Counted from the first letter of the stretch, positions 28,158 to 39,042 are shown. The stretch is DNA of 64,000 nt from Rhizobium sp. 16-449-1b (GCF_017741935.1 NZ_JAGHMH010000028.1:248001-312000), one strand, 5' to 3'. Numbers and translations: made by a program. The notes: generated by a model from the sequence alone, not told the origin.

Positions 28158-28706
28158 TCAGAATGTCGGTGGCGTGCAGGCGCTGATCACCTCGCATGGG
28201 ACCGGTCCGACGCAGCGAAAGCGGTGTGGGCGCCGGCTCTCGAAATAATAGGCATCGCCGGGGCCCAGGATGCGGCGCTCGTCTTCGACCGTCACTTCCA
28301 TGCGGCCCGAAAGCACGATGCCGCCTTCCTCGCCTTCATGCACGAGCATGACCTTGCCTGTGTCGGCGCCCGGTTGGTAGCATTCCTTGAGGATTTGTAG
28401 CTGTCGACCGAACAGGCTCTCGCCGATCTGCCGATAGGAAATCGGCCCCTTGCCGATCTCAACCAGCTCCTCGGCGGCGTAAAACGCCTTGCGCGATTTC
28501 TGCGGCTCGAAGGCGAAGAACTCGGCCAGGCCGATCGGGATTCCATCGAGAATGCGCTTCAAGGCGCCCACCGATGGGTTGGATGAATTGGATTCGATCA
28601 GCGAAATGGTGGAGTTGGTAACGCCCGCCCGCTTCGCCAGTTCGCGTTGCGAAAGATTGTGAAGCATGCGCAAATGGCGCAAGCGCTGGCCGATATCGAC
28701 GGACAT
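28158..28706 (-). CDS. XRE-cupin transcriptional regulator (PuuR-like)
   Basis: The protein has 182 residues from the ATG at 28706. Residues 5-60 form an XRE helix-turn-helix (GQRLRHLRMLHNLSQRELAKRAG, then SLIESN). Residues about 105-178 form a small cupin barrel (GKVMLVHEGEEGGIVLSG, GDAYYFESRRPHRF), a ligand-sensing domain. This pairing is typical of PuuR and related repressors of polyamine and amino-acid catabolism. It is divergent from an omega-aminotransferase gene, and the 149-bp space between them carries an inverted repeat suited to a dimeric regulator, so local repression of the aminotransferase together with autoregulation is likely. The ligand could be the amine or amino-acid substrate. 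An upstream ATG would add 22 residues across the operator-like repeat and is not preferred. Confidence 0.9.
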   Translation of the reverse strand: MSVDIGQRLRHLRMLHNLSQRELAKRAGVTNSTISLIESNSSNPSVGALKRILDGIPIGLAEFFAFEPQKSRKAFYAAEELVEIGKGPISYRQIGESLFGRQLQILKECYQPGADTGKVMLVHEGEEGGIVLSGRMEVTVEDERRILGPGDAYYFESRRPHRFRCVGPVPCEVISACTPPTF

Positions 28707-28720
28707 GGTGTTTCCAAGGT

Positions 28721-28750
28721 TTCGAATGTTCGAAATATAACAACATTCGA
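28721..28750. promoter_or_regulatory. Operator-like inverted repeat between XRE-cupin and aminotransferase genes
   Basis: TCGAATGTT (28722-28730) and AACATTCGA (28742-28750) are perfect nine-base inverted copies separated by 11 bp. The left arm also overlaps a smaller palindrome, TTCGAATGTTCGAA (28721-28734). It lies 15 bp upstream of the regulator start and about 105 bp upstream of the aminotransferase start, in AT-rich sequence. Confidence 0.6.
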
Positions 28751-28855
28751 CTTTGAAGGCCATGATTTTCAATGGGTTGAAAACAGCGAGAAAAGGGCTT
28801 GTTCGAGAATCTGAATTGTCCGATCACTTCATCATCACCATTCCGGAGAGACCTC

Positions 28856-30190
28856 ATGGACCAGATCAGCAAAGCAAACAGCCCGTCGCTCGATAACTTC
28901 TGGATGCCGTTCACGGCCAACCGCCAGTTCAAGGCGGCCCCCCGTCTGCTCGCTTCCGCCGAAGGCATGTATTATACCGATGTCGACGGTAATAAGGTGC
29001 TGGATGGTACCGCCGGTCTGTGGTGCGTGAATGCAGGCCACGGCCGCAAGCGGATCGCCGAAGCGGTCGAGCGTCAGCTGATGACCATGGATTTCGCCCC
29101 CACCTTCCAGATGGGCCATCAGATCGCATTTGATTTCGCCGAGCGCCTTGCCAAGATCGCCCCTGGTGGTCCGAGCGCGCAGCTTGATCGCGTGTTCTTC
29201 ACCGGTTCCGGTTCTGAATCCGTCGACACGGCGCTGAAGATCGCCATCGCCTATCAGCGCGCCATCGGGCAGGGCACCCGCACCCGCATCATCGGCCGCG
29301 AAAAGGGCTATCACGGCGTTGGCTTCGGCGGCATCTCCGTCGGCGGTCTCGTCAACAACCGCCGCGTCTTCCCGCAGATCCCGGCCGATCACATGCGCCA
29401 TACGCTCGACGTCGAGCGTAATGCCTTCAGCAAGGGCCTGCCGGCCCATGGCATCGAGCTTGCCGAAGACCTGGAACGTCTGGTCGCCCTGCACGGCGCA
29501 GAAACCATCGCTGCTGTCATCGTCGAGCCGATGTCTGGTTCCGCCGGCGTTATCCTGCCACCGAAGGGCTATCTGGACCGCCTGCGCGCGATTGCCGACA
29601 AGTACGGTATCCTGCTGATCTTTGATGAAGTCATCACCGGCTTTGGCCGCCTCGGCACGCCATTCGCGACCGATTACTTCGGCGTCGTGCCCGATCTCGT
29701 CACCACGGCCAAGGGCCTGACCAACGGCGCGATCCCGATGGGCGCGGTGTTTGCAAGCCGCAAGGTCTATGACGCGATGATGACCGGCCCGGAAAACGCC
29801 ATCGAGCTCTTCCACGGCTACACCTATTCCGGCCACCCGGTTGCCAGCGCCGCCGGCATCGCCACGCTCGAGGTCTACGAGGAAGAAGGCTTGCTGACGC
29901 GCGGCGCTGGTCTGACGGAAACCTGGCAGGAGGCGCTTCACTCGCTGAAGGGCCTGCCGAACGTGGTCGACATCCGCAACCTCGGCCTCGTCGGCGCCAT
30001 CGAGCTCTCGTCGCGTGAAGGTGCGATCGGCGCCCGCGCCTATGACGTCTTCGTCGATTGCTTCAAGAGGGGTCTGCTGATCCGCGTCACCGGCGACACC
30101 ATCGCGCTCTCGCCGCCGTTGATCATCGAAAAGGATCAGATCGAGACGATCGTCTCGATTATCGGCGACGCGCTGAAGCGCGCAGCCTGA
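28856..30190 (+). CDS. Omega-amino acid--pyruvate aminotransferase (class III, PLP)
   Basis: The protein has 444 residues. It is a class III fold-type I aminotransferase of the beta-alanine:pyruvate type. The N-terminal WMPFTANRQF segment, the GSGSESVDTALK phosphate-binding segment, EPMSGSAGV, the PLP-ring Asp in LLIFDEVITGFGR and the Schiff-base lysine K286 in TTAKGLTNG are all present. It would move the amino group of beta-alanine or another terminal amine to pyruvate, forming alanine and a semialdehyde. The start is the ATG at 28856 with a GGAGAG site; an upstream ATG at 28799 has no such site. The divergent XRE-cupin gene is the probable regulator. No semialdehyde dehydrogenase follows; a strong bidirectional hairpin ends the unit. 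Confidence 0.95.
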   Translation: MDQISKANSPSLDNFWMPFTANRQFKAAPRLLASAEGMYYTDVDGNKVLDGTAGLWCVNAGHGRKRIAEAVERQLMTMDFAPTFQMGHQIAFDFAERLAKIAPGGPSAQLDRVFFTGSGSESVDTALKIAIAYQRAIGQGTRTRIIGREKGYHGVGFGGISVGGLVNNRRVFPQIPADHMRHTLDVERNAFSKGLPAHGIELAEDLERLVALHGAETIAAVIVEPMSGSAGVILPPKGYLDRLRAIADKYGILLIFDEVITGFGRLGTPFATDYFGVVPDLVTTAKGLTNGAIPMGAVFASRKVYDAMMTGPENAIELFHGYTYSGHPVASAAGIATLEVYEEEGLLTRGAGLTETWQEALHSLKGLPNVVDIRNLGLVGAIELSSREGAIGARAYDVFVDCFKRGLLIRVTGDTIALSPPLIIEKDQIETIVSIIGDALKRAA

Positions 30191-30197
30191 TCAATTT

Positions 30198-30229
30198 GTT
30201 TCGGGCCTCGTTTAGACGAGGCCCGAAAC
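30198..30229. terminator. Bidirectional terminator hairpin between convergent genes
   Basis: GTTTCGGGCCTCG and CGAGGCCCGAAAC form a 13-bp perfect stem with a six-base loop. It lies between the aminotransferase stop (30190, plus strand) and the oxidoreductase stop (30241, minus strand), so it can serve both. T-tracts are short. Confidence 0.75.
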
Positions 30230-30240
30230 ACACATCAAGC

Positions 30241-32538
<2,298 letters not shown>

Positions 32539-32759
32539 ATTCCTGCTTCTCCACACTCGGTCCAGCCAGCATAACACCTGTCGATGCCGCACTGCACTAT
32601 ACCCAAGCATAGGATGTTGCCATAGCGCTATAAGCGGTGTCCGACGCCGCAAGATGCTCCTCGCTGATCGCTGGAGCATGAGAATGCCATACAAAAGCGG
32701 CCGGTACCTGTTGGTCCCAGCCGAGCGCGCGCCAAACCGCTAATAATGTGTGATCACAT

Positions 32760-32793
32760 AAAAAACGGATTGGCGCAGGACCGCGCCAATCCG
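32760..32793 (-). terminator. Intrinsic terminator after the Hint-domain gene
   Basis: CGGATTGGCGC (32766-32776) and GCGCCAATCCG (32783-32793) form an 11-bp perfect stem with a six-base loop. On the minus strand the stem is followed directly by six T (plus-strand A at 32760-32765). It lies about 35 bp past the stop of the gene at 32827-33726. Confidence 0.92.
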
Positions 32794-32826
32794 CAATGAA
32801 GAGCATGAGTTGTCAGCCGGCTGCTA

Positions 32827-33726
32827 TCAGCCTACCAGTTCGCCGACGCGGCTCGAAATGCGCCGCGAAACGGTCTTGAACGGATCACGCAGCGGAACGA
32901 TAGGCGAAACGCTGAGCAACAGCAGAGCTTTCAGATGCTGCCGTCCGCTTTCTTCGCCGACCACAGGCGCGTAAGGCGCCATGCGGGGCCGGCGCTCGAC
33001 CGGATAGAGCTTTTCGAGTTCGACAAAATTATCGAAGCTCTCGTAGTCGCTGCCGCGAAGCTGGAATGTCTCCACCGGCGTGCCATCGGCGATCACTACA
33101 TCATGGCTGTCGAGCAGCACGTTATAGTATTCGACCGTTTCCCTGCCATCCGGCAGGGCCAAGACGATCGAGCTGCCGTTGATCAGATCCTTGACGCGGA
33201 CGAGAGCGCCATCGACATAAAGCGCGTGGCCGGCAGAGATGTAGAGATCCTGGCTCGGCATGCCGTCATCAAGCGCGCCCTTCGAGATGCGCACCGGCAT
33301 GACGGTCGGGTGCCAGGACGCGACGCTCTTGCGAAACGTCTGCCGGCCTATCCAGCGGATTGGCTTGGCTTCGCCCGAGATCGTTTCGACGAGATCACCA
33401 AGGCGCAGATCCTCGATCGCGACTTCGCCTGATGGTGTTGCAATCAAGGTGCCGCGCAGCAGGCACTTCGCCCCGCCGTCACCACCACCCGAGTGTCCGC
33501 CGCCGGAATGGCCACCACCACCGCCGCCACCGGAATAACCTCCACCGCCATGTCCGCCGCCGCGACCGCCGCCCCAATTACGTCCCATGGCTTTCGCGGG
33601 CGAAGAGGCGATTGCCATGGTCGCAACAGCGATTCCGGCAACTCTTGCGCTGGTAGCCGCCGCAACACCGAGAAAATGTCGGCGTGCACGGTTAGAGGGT
33701 GTTTCTTCCGGGTCCATCGATGACAT
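32827..33726 (-). CDS. Tat-exported Hint-domain (Hedgehog/intein-type) protein
   Basis: The protein has 299 residues. The N-terminus has a twin-arginine signal (RARRHFLG, Arg15-Arg16), a hydrophobic core and a likely cleavage site after SSPAKA near residue 48. Residues about 49-86 are a Gly/His/Ser tract (for example GGGRGGGHGGGGYSGG). A Hint domain then begins exactly at Cys88 in AKCLLRGTLIATPSG, the canonical first residue of Hint splicing domains, and runs through VAIEDLRLGDLV, WIGRQTF, SAGHALYVDGALV and LDSHDVVIADG, motifs of the Hint_2 group. No clear extein or toxin follows; the last 70 residues are unrecognised. Hint domains cleave or transfer their own N-terminal peptide, here possibly releasing the Gly-rich arm outside the cell. 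GGAGAG precedes the ATG. It lies just upstream of the polysaccharide genes. Confidence 0.85.
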   Translation of the reverse strand: MSSMDPEETPSNRARRHFLGVAAATSARVAGIAVATMAIASSPAKAMGRNWGGGRGGGHGGGGYSGGGGGGGHSGGGHSGGGDGGAKCLLRGTLIATPSGEVAIEDLRLGDLVETISGEAKPIRWIGRQTFRKSVASWHPTVMPVRISKGALDDGMPSQDLYISAGHALYVDGALVRVKDLINGSSIVLALPDGRETVEYYNVLLDSHDVVIADGTPVETFQLRGSDYESFDNFVELEKLYPVERRPRMAPYAPVVGEESGRQHLKALLLLSVSPIVPLRDPFKTVSRRISSRVGELVG

Positions 33727-34046
33727 AATGCTCTCCGTCTTTTGGGTTACACCTATCTATTCCTGATTGCTGTTAACCATCGTACACCAACTTCATCCGC
33801 GATAAACTCAGCCGAATAGGTTCACAGCTACTCAAATAGCGGTAGGTAACATAGCGTGCGGAAAGTCACGCGAATGTCCCGATATGGACAACCTATAAGA
33901 GATATTTTGCTGGCCGCCGTTCCTGCCGTTGGGCGCTCTTTTGCCTCGATTGATTGTGTTTCGGGATTCCCGCCACATCGGGAACGTCTTGAGGCAAGGC
34001 ATGGCGCCGCGCCGCTGCCTCGCCGTTCCCATGTCCAGAGTGTCGG
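33727..34046. other. Intergenic region without a gene (320 bp)
   Basis: No convincing coding frame is present. The part near 33727-33900 is AT-richer and should hold the promoter of the Hint-domain gene. Near the other end a nested hairpin can be drawn: TTGCCTC (33941-33947) with GAGGCAA (33991-33997) enclosing TTCCCG/CGGGAA (33967-33984). It lacks a T-tract, so I do not call it a terminator, though it follows the end of the six-gene sugar operon. Confidence 0.6.
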
Positions 34047-35228
34047 TCAGCCGGCCTTGGCGATCGCGGGTGTGGAAGACGCCAGGCTGCCCGCGATGGC
34101 GTCCGCGACCTCGCCGAGTTCGGCGTCGGTCATCTGCACGAACAGCGGCAGAATGACCGTCCGGTTCTGGGCGTTGACGCTGTTTTGCAGATCGCCCGAG
34201 ACCCGGTGCGAAGTCTCTGCCGCGTAGGCTGGCTCGAGATGGCTGTTCATGATTCCACGTCGCGTCGAAATGCCCTGATCGAGCAGCCCCTGCATGAACT
34301 CCTGCTGATCCACATGATCAGGCAGTGTCATGCAATAGCTCTGCCAGTTGCTCCGTGCCCAATCCGGCTCGAAGGGAGCGCGCATACCGTCCAGCTTTTC
34401 GAGCGCCTGCGTATAGCCGGCGGCCAACGCACGCCGCTTGGCGACGATGTCAGGCAGTCGTTTCAGCTGCTCGCGGCCGACGGCGGCCTGCATGTCCGTC
34501 ATCCGGTAGTTGAAACCGACCTCCGGGTAGCTTTCGTAGATCACCTGTTTGGAACCGTGGCGCACGCTGTCGGTGACGCTCATGCTGTGCTGGCGCCAGA
34601 GGCGGAACTTGCGGTCATACTCGGGGTTCGCGGTCGTCAGCATGCCGCCGTCGCCCGTGGTCACCACCTTGCGCGGGTGGAAGGAGAAGCAGGCGATATC
34701 GCCATGCGGCTTGCCGATCTTCTCCCAGCGCCCCTTCCACAGGATCTCGCTGCCCGTTGCGCAGGCAGCATCCTCGATAACGGGGATCGAATGCCGCTCC
34801 GCGATCGCGACGATGCGGCTCAAATCGCACGGCATGCCGAGTTGGTGCACGCAGATGATCGCCTTCGTGCGCGGCGTGATCGCCGCCTCGATCAGTTCGG
34901 GGTCGATATTGAACCCATTGGCCTCGATATCGACGAAGACGGGCGTCGCGTTGCAATAGCGGATCGCGTTTGCTGTCGCGATGAAGGAGTGGCTGACGGT
35001 GATCACCTCGTCGCCGGCTTCGACGCCGACCGCGAGCAGTGCCAGATGCAGCGCCGTCGTGCAGTTCGAAACAGCGCAGGCATGCGAGGCGCCGACGAAA
35101 TCGGCGAATTCGCGTTCGAAGGCGGCGACTTCCGGGCCCTGCGTGACCCAGCCCGACAGGATGACGCGGCGAACCGCCTCGACTTCCTGCTCGTCGAGAA
35201 CAGGTTTTGCGACAGGAATTTGGCTCAT
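34047..35228 (-). CDS. DegT/DnrJ/EryC1-family sugar aminotransferase
   Basis: The protein has 393 residues and a complete fold-type I PLP enzyme of the nucleotide-sugar aminotransferase family. The N-terminal LSGWVTQGPEVAAFE, the PLP-stacking region SNCTTALHLALLA, the Asp in VIEDAACATGSE and the Schiff-base lysine K187 (FSFHPRKVVTTGDGG) are visible, followed by GFNYRMTDMQAAVG. It would transaminate a keto-sugar nucleotide with glutamate as donor. It is the last gene of the six-gene unit and overlaps the epimerase gene by 4 bp (ATGA), which implies translational coupling. A second aminotransferase in the same operon (36902-38008) suggests that either two amino groups are placed on one sugar or two different sugars are made. 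Confidence 0.92.
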   Translation of the reverse strand: MSQIPVAKPVLDEQEVEAVRRVILSGWVTQGPEVAAFEREFADFVGASHACAVSNCTTALHLALLAVGVEAGDEVITVSHSFIATANAIRYCNATPVFVDIEANGFNIDPELIEAAITPRTKAIICVHQLGMPCDLSRIVAIAERHSIPVIEDAACATGSEILWKGRWEKIGKPHGDIACFSFHPRKVVTTGDGGMLTTANPEYDRKFRLWRQHSMSVTDSVRHGSKQVIYESYPEVGFNYRMTDMQAAVGREQLKRLPDIVAKRRALAAGYTQALEKLDGMRAPFEPDWARSNWQSYCMTLPDHVDQQEFMQGLLDQGISTRRGIMNSHLEPAYAAETSHRVSGDLQNSVNAQNRTVILPLFVQMTDAELGEVADAIAGSLASSTPAIAKAG

Positions 35229-36199
35229 GCCGCTTCTCCGGTGCTCAGCATCTTTTCATGCCGCCACCAGGCGACGAGATCGCGCAGGCCCTCTTCCATG
35301 CTGATTTCGGACTTGAAACCGAGCATGCTCTCGGCCTTGACCGTCGAAGCAAGGCGACGAGGAACAGCGTTAACCTTGCGTGCCGGCCCGTACTGCACGT
35401 CCATCGATGCGCCCATGACCTTCATCAGCAGCTCCGCGAGATCGCGCAGGCTGGTCTCTTCGCCGCTGGCGACATTGAACACTTCGTCCGTCACGTCAGA
35501 CTTCGCCGCAAGCAGGTTCACGCGGGCGATATCGTGGACATGGACGAAATCCATGGTGGACAGGCCATCGCCGTGGATGATGGGCGGAAGACCGTTGGCG
35601 ATACGCTCCATCCAGCGGATCAGCACCTCGGTGTAGACGCCATGCACATCCATCCGCGGCCCGTAGACGTTGAAGTAGCGAAGCGCGACGTAGCGCAGGC
35701 CGTACATCTCGGCGAAGCTTCTGAGCAGCCCCTCGTTGAAGGCCTTGGCGGCGCCGTAGATCGTGCGGTTGTTATAGGGATGGTGATCCTCGGTGGTCGG
35801 GAAGCTCTCGGCGAGGCCGAGCACGGAGGCGGACGATGCCGCGACAACCTTGGAGACCTTTGCTTCCACGGCCGCCTCGAGCACATCGAACGTGCCGCCG
35901 GCCAGAACATCGAAGGCCAGACGTGGCTCTTCGGCGCATTGGGTGATGCGGATTGCCGCCTGGTGGAATACGGTGTCGATACCGGCGAATGTTTCCTTCA
36001 AAAGCTTGCGGTCGCGGATGTCACCCTCGATGATCGTGACGGGAGCTGCCTTGATCGCCTCGGCCAGATTTTCCCGGCGACCACGCCCGAAGTTGTCGAT
36101 AATGACGATCTCGCGGGGCTCTTCCAGCGCAACGAGGTCCGCGATATGCGAGCCGATGAGGCCCGCGCCGCCGGTGATCAGAATTCGCTGGTTCTTCAT
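35225..36199 (-). CDS. NAD-dependent sugar epimerase/dehydratase (extended SDR)
   Basis: The protein has 324 residues from the ATG at 36199 with a GGAG site; a much longer reading upstream runs antisense-like through the acyltransferase gene and is rejected. The Rossmann motif is TGGAGLIGSH (residues 9-18) and the catalytic pair Tyr148/Lys152 sits in IYGAAK. RYFNVYGPRMD and the HVHDIARVNLLA segment are typical of UDP-glucose 4-epimerase-like SDR enzymes. The activity would be epimerisation or dehydration of a nucleotide sugar in the cytoplasm. It begins 2 bp after the acyltransferase stop and overlaps the next gene by 4 bp. The exact substrate cannot be decided; UDP-HexNAc 4-epimerase is one reasonable possibility. 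Confidence 0.93.
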   Translation of the reverse strand: MKNQRILITGGAGLIGSHIADLVALEEPREIVIIDNFGRGRRENLAEAIKAAPVTIIEGDIRDRKLLKETFAGIDTVFHQAAIRITQCAEEPRLAFDVLAGGTFDVLEAAVEAKVSKVVAASSASVLGLAESFPTTEDHHPYNNRTIYGAAKAFNEGLLRSFAEMYGLRYVALRYFNVYGPRMDVHGVYTEVLIRWMERIANGLPPIIHGDGLSTMDFVHVHDIARVNLLAAKSDVTDEVFNVASGEETSLRDLAELLMKVMGASMDVQYGPARKVNAVPRRLASTVKAESMLGFKSEISMEEGLRDLVAWWRHEKMLSTGEAA

Positions 36200-36201
36200 G
36201 A

Positions 36202-36912
36202 CTACTCCACGCTTTTTACAGTTGAGGGATCGGACTCTTCGCGCCACCGGATGAACTTGGCCGGCACGCCGGCAACGACCGAGAACGGCTCCACATCCGC
36301 CACGACCACCGCGCCGGCGCCGACGATCGCGCCCTTGCCGACGGTAACGCCGGGCAGGATGGTGGCGTTGGTGCCGATATCGGCCCAGGCGCCGATGCGC
36401 ACCGGCTTGATTTCGAGGTCGGTGCGGATGATCGGCACATCGACCGGAAGTGCCGTATGGCTCGAGCCAAGAACCTTGGCGCCCGGCCCCCAGCCGACGC
36501 ATTCCTCAAGAATGAGGTTGCGCGCGTCGAAATAGGCCTGCGGACCGATCCACGTATTGTCGCCGATCTTGCAGGTGCCGTCGAAACGTCCCTGAATATA
36601 CGCTTGGGCGCCGATGAACACGCCGTTGCCGATTTCGAAGGTTTCCGGATGCTTGAACCCGACGCCGCTGCCGACTTGCAGGCCCGAGCCGCAGGAGCGC
36701 GTGAAGCTGTTCCAGATCACCTTGCGCATGAACGCATCGACAAAGCCGTCGCCGTTGGCGAAACGCGCGTAGAGTTCCACCAGCCCCGCCAGCCCGTATG
36801 TCTGGCGTAGCTCCCTGGCGAGTTCGCTCTGATAGAGCGGATCGGACGCGTTCTCCTTCAGGCCGTGTACCGATTGGACAAGGCGGACGAGGGGGGCTGG
36901 GTCAGCTGACAT
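36202..36912 (-). CDS. Left-handed beta-helix (hexapeptide) acyltransferase
   Basis: The protein has 236 residues from the ATG at 36912, which has a GGAGCAGGA site upstream and overlaps the end of the preceding gene by 11 bp. Residues about 1-85 are an alpha-helical lead. From about residue 85 hexapeptide repeats run to the C-terminus (IGNGVFIGAQAYI, IGDNTWIGPQAYF, IGAWADIGTNATILPGVTVGKGAIVGAGAVV), followed by VVAGVPAKFIRW, the usual tail of trimeric sugar O- or N-acetyltransferases. A His in LGSSHTALPVDVPI is the probable catalytic base. It likely acetylates the sugar made by the operon or a polysaccharide precursor, with acetyl-CoA as donor. It is distinct from the shorter hexapeptide enzyme at the head of the same operon. 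Confidence 0.88.
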   Translation of the reverse strand: MSADPAPLVRLVQSVHGLKENASDPLYQSELARELRQTYGLAGLVELYARFANGDGFVDAFMRKVIWNSFTRSCGSGLQVGSGVGFKHPETFEIGNGVFIGAQAYIQGRFDGTCKIGDNTWIGPQAYFDARNLILEECVGWGPGAKVLGSSHTALPVDVPIIRTDLEIKPVRIGAWADIGTNATILPGVTVGKGAIVGAGAVVVADVEPFSVVAGVPAKFIRWREESDPSTVKSVE

Positions 36913-38008
36913 AGGCGTCCTGCTCCACCGCGGCAACGACCTCTTCGACCTGACGCATCGTCAACTCCGGATAGATCGGCAGCGAAAGCACTTCGCGCGC
37001 TGCTGCTTCTGAAACCGGGAAATCGCCGACCTGATAGCCGAGATCGGCATGCGCTTCCTGTAGGTGAACCGGCACGGGATAGTGCAAACCTGTATGGATA
37101 CCTTCGTCGCGCAACGCCTGCTGCAGGTGATCGCGATCAGGGGTGCGCACCGCATAGACGTGGTAGACGTGGCGGCGGTCACTTGCGGCAACCGGTGCCT
37201 GAACGCTTCTCGATCCGGCAAGCAGCGCCGAGTAGCGCGCGGCGCGCGTGCGGCGGGCTTCGGTCCAGTCTTCTAGATGCCGCAGCTTGATCCTGAGGAT
37301 CGCGCCCTGGATCTCGTCCATCCGGTAGTTGTAGCCCTTCATCACGTGATGATAGCGCTTTTCCTGGCCCCAATCGCGCAGCATGCGCATCGCCTTGGCC
37401 TGCTCATCGTCATTGGTGACGATGATGCCGCCTTCGCCGCAGGCGCCGAGGTTCTTGCCCGGGTAGAAGCTGAAGCTGCCGGAAAGCCCGATGCTGCCGG
37501 CGCGCTTCCCCTTGTATTCGGCGCCATGCGCTTGGCACGCGTCTTCGATGATGGGCAGGCCGTACTTGTCGGCGATCGCCTGAATGGCGTCCATATCTGC
37601 CATCTGGCCATAGAGATGAACCGGTACGATCGCCTTGGTCTTGCGGGTGATCGCGGCTTCCAGCTTCGCCGGGTCCATTGTGAGCGTCACCGGCTCCACA
37701 TCGACGAAAACCGGCCGGGCGCCCGTGTAGCAGATGGCGGCCGTCGTCGCGACGAAGGTCAGCGATACGGTGACGACCTCGTCCTCAGGCCCGACGCCGG
37801 CTGCGAGCAATGACAGGTGCAGGGCGCTGGTGCCTGTGTTGACGGCGATCGCGTGCTTCGTGCCGCAATAGCGGGCGAATTCCTCTTCGAAGCGCGCGAC
37901 TTCCTCGCCGAGCACATAGTGGCCGGAGGCAAGCACGCGGAGAACCGCGGCATCGACATCGTCCTTGATCGACGCGTATTGAGCCTTCAGGTCGAGCAAC
38001 GGGATCAT
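36902..38008 (-). CDS. DegT-family nucleotide-sugar aminotransferase, WbpE-like
   Basis: The protein has 368 residues and is a close match in layout to WbpE/WlbC aminotransferases. It has an N-terminal IPLLDLKAQYASI, NTGTSALHLSLLAAG, an Asp in IIEDACQAHGAEYKG and the Schiff-base lysine K185 in FSFYPGKNLGACGEGG, the same residue number as in the characterised WbpE. RYHHVMKGYNYRMDEIQGA follows. In the WbpB/E/D pathway this enzyme adds the 3-amino group to a 3-keto UDP-GlcNAc uronic acid. The gene directly follows a Gfo/Idh/MocA dehydrogenase (4-bp overlap) and a WbpD-like acetyltransferase, which together reproduce that pathway's order. That the product is a 2,3-diacetamido-uronate is inference; the required 6-dehydrogenase (WbpA) is not in the window. 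Confidence 0.9.
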   Translation of the reverse strand: MIPLLDLKAQYASIKDDVDAAVLRVLASGHYVLGEEVARFEEEFARYCGTKHAIAVNTGTSALHLSLLAAGVGPEDEVVTVSLTFVATTAAICYTGARPVFVDVEPVTLTMDPAKLEAAITRKTKAIVPVHLYGQMADMDAIQAIADKYGLPIIEDACQAHGAEYKGKRAGSIGLSGSFSFYPGKNLGACGEGGIIVTNDDEQAKAMRMLRDWGQEKRYHHVMKGYNYRMDEIQGAILRIKLRHLEDWTEARRTRAARYSALLAGSRSVQAPVAASDRRHVYHVYAVRTPDRDHLQQALRDEGIHTGLHYPVPVHLQEAHADLGYQVGDFPVSEAAAREVLSLPIYPELTMRQVEEVVAAVEQDAYVS

Positions 38009-39042
38009 GCTATCAGCCTTGCCTGTTCGAGTTCGATGACGCGGCCGCGCTGGGCGAGCGATTGCGTCGCGGCTTCGAGGATGCGCACTACGCGCAGGCC
38101 GGCGTGGCCATCGGCGAGCGGCTGCGTGTTGTTGGCGACGCAGTCGACGAACTGCTTCAGTTCGCGGCCGAGCGCTTCCGTCATGTCGAGCTGCGGTGCA
38201 TACATGTCGCCGGTGCGGTAGCCGACGCGCATCTCGTACACCTTGTCGCCGTTCTGCTCGGCATTGCCGTTGAGCGTGATGCCCTTGTCGTAGACCTTGA
38301 TCTTTTCGCTGGGCTCGAGATCGTCATAGACGATCATCTTGTTGCTGCCGCCAATCAGCGTGCGGCGAACCTTCACCGGCGCCAGCCAGTTCACATGGAT
38401 ATGGGCGATCAGCTTGCTTTCGAAAAACAGCGTCAGATACGCGATATTCTCCGGCTCGCCGGCCACATGTCCCATGCCGGTGGCGGATACTGCGACCGGC
38501 TTTTCCGGCAGCACATAGTCCATGATCGAGAGGTCGTGAACCGCCAGATCCCAGACAACGCTGACGTCGTGCTGGAAAAGGCCGAGATTGACGCGCACCG
38601 AGTCGTAATAATAAACGTCGCCGAGACCGGTCTCGATGATCTCCCGCATCTTGCGCACGGCGCCGGTGTGGATGAAGGTGTGATCGACCGCGAGGATCAG
38701 ACCTCGGCGGTTGGCTTCTTCCACCATGCGCCGCGCCTCTTCCGAGGTCGAAGCCATCGGCTTTTCAACGAACACGTGCTTGCCGGCCATCATAGCCTGC
38801 ATGGCAAGCTTGTAATGGGCGAACACGGGTGTGGCGATCGCGATCGCGTCGACGCGTGGATCGCGCAGGACCTCATCGAAATCATCAGTGATCTGGACGG
38901 TCGGATAGCGCATCTGCACCGCGCCCAGCCGGTCCTTTTTAAGATCGCAGACCCACAAGAGCTGTGCGCCTGGCGTTTCCGCGAAATTTCGGACCAGATT
39001 GGGTCCCCAATAGCCATAACCGACGACGGCAATACCGATCAT
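38005..39042 (-). CDS. Gfo/Idh/MocA dehydrogenase, WbpB-like
   Basis: The protein has 345 residues from the ATG at 39042, preceded by GGGAGGG; a longer upstream frame is Arg-rich out-of-frame sequence. The NAD loop is VVGYGYWG (residues 6-13), the catalytic Lys94 lies in VEKPMAS, and the sheet domain includes WDLAVHDLSIMDYV with the conserved Asp and His of the active site. In the WbpB-E-D route this class of enzyme oxidises C3 of UDP-GlcNAcA with bound NAD, recycled by 2-ketoglutarate. It overlaps the acetyltransferase stop and the aminotransferase start by 4 bp on either side, so all three are translationally coupled. Confidence 0.93.
   Translation of the reverse strand: MIGIAVVGYGYWGPNLVRNFAETPGAQLLWVCDLKKDRLGAVQMRYPTVQITDDFDEVLRDPRVDAIAIATPVFAHYKLAMQAMMAGKHVFVEKPMASTSEEARRMVEEANRRGLILAVDHTFIHTGAVRKMREIIETGLGDVYYYDSVRVNLGLFQHDVSVVWDLAVHDLSIMDYVLPEKPVAVSATGMGHVAGEPENIAYLTLFFESKLIAHIHVNWLAPVKVRRTLIGGSNKMIVYDDLEPSEKIKVYDKGITLNGNAEQNGDKVYEMRVGYRTGDMYAPQLDMTEALGRELKQFVDCVANNTQPLADGHAGLRVVRILEAATQSLAQRGRVIELEQARLIA

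Noticed and set aside
33941..33997. Nested hairpin as terminator of the six-gene sugar operon
   Set aside because: The stem is short, the loop is long and there is no T-tract on the minus strand.
36200..36502. N-terminal extension of the epimerase frame into the acyltransferase gene
   Set aside because: The extra segment is Arg/Gly-rich out-of-frame sequence of the neighbouring gene; the TGGAGLIGSH motif begins properly just after the ATG at 36199.
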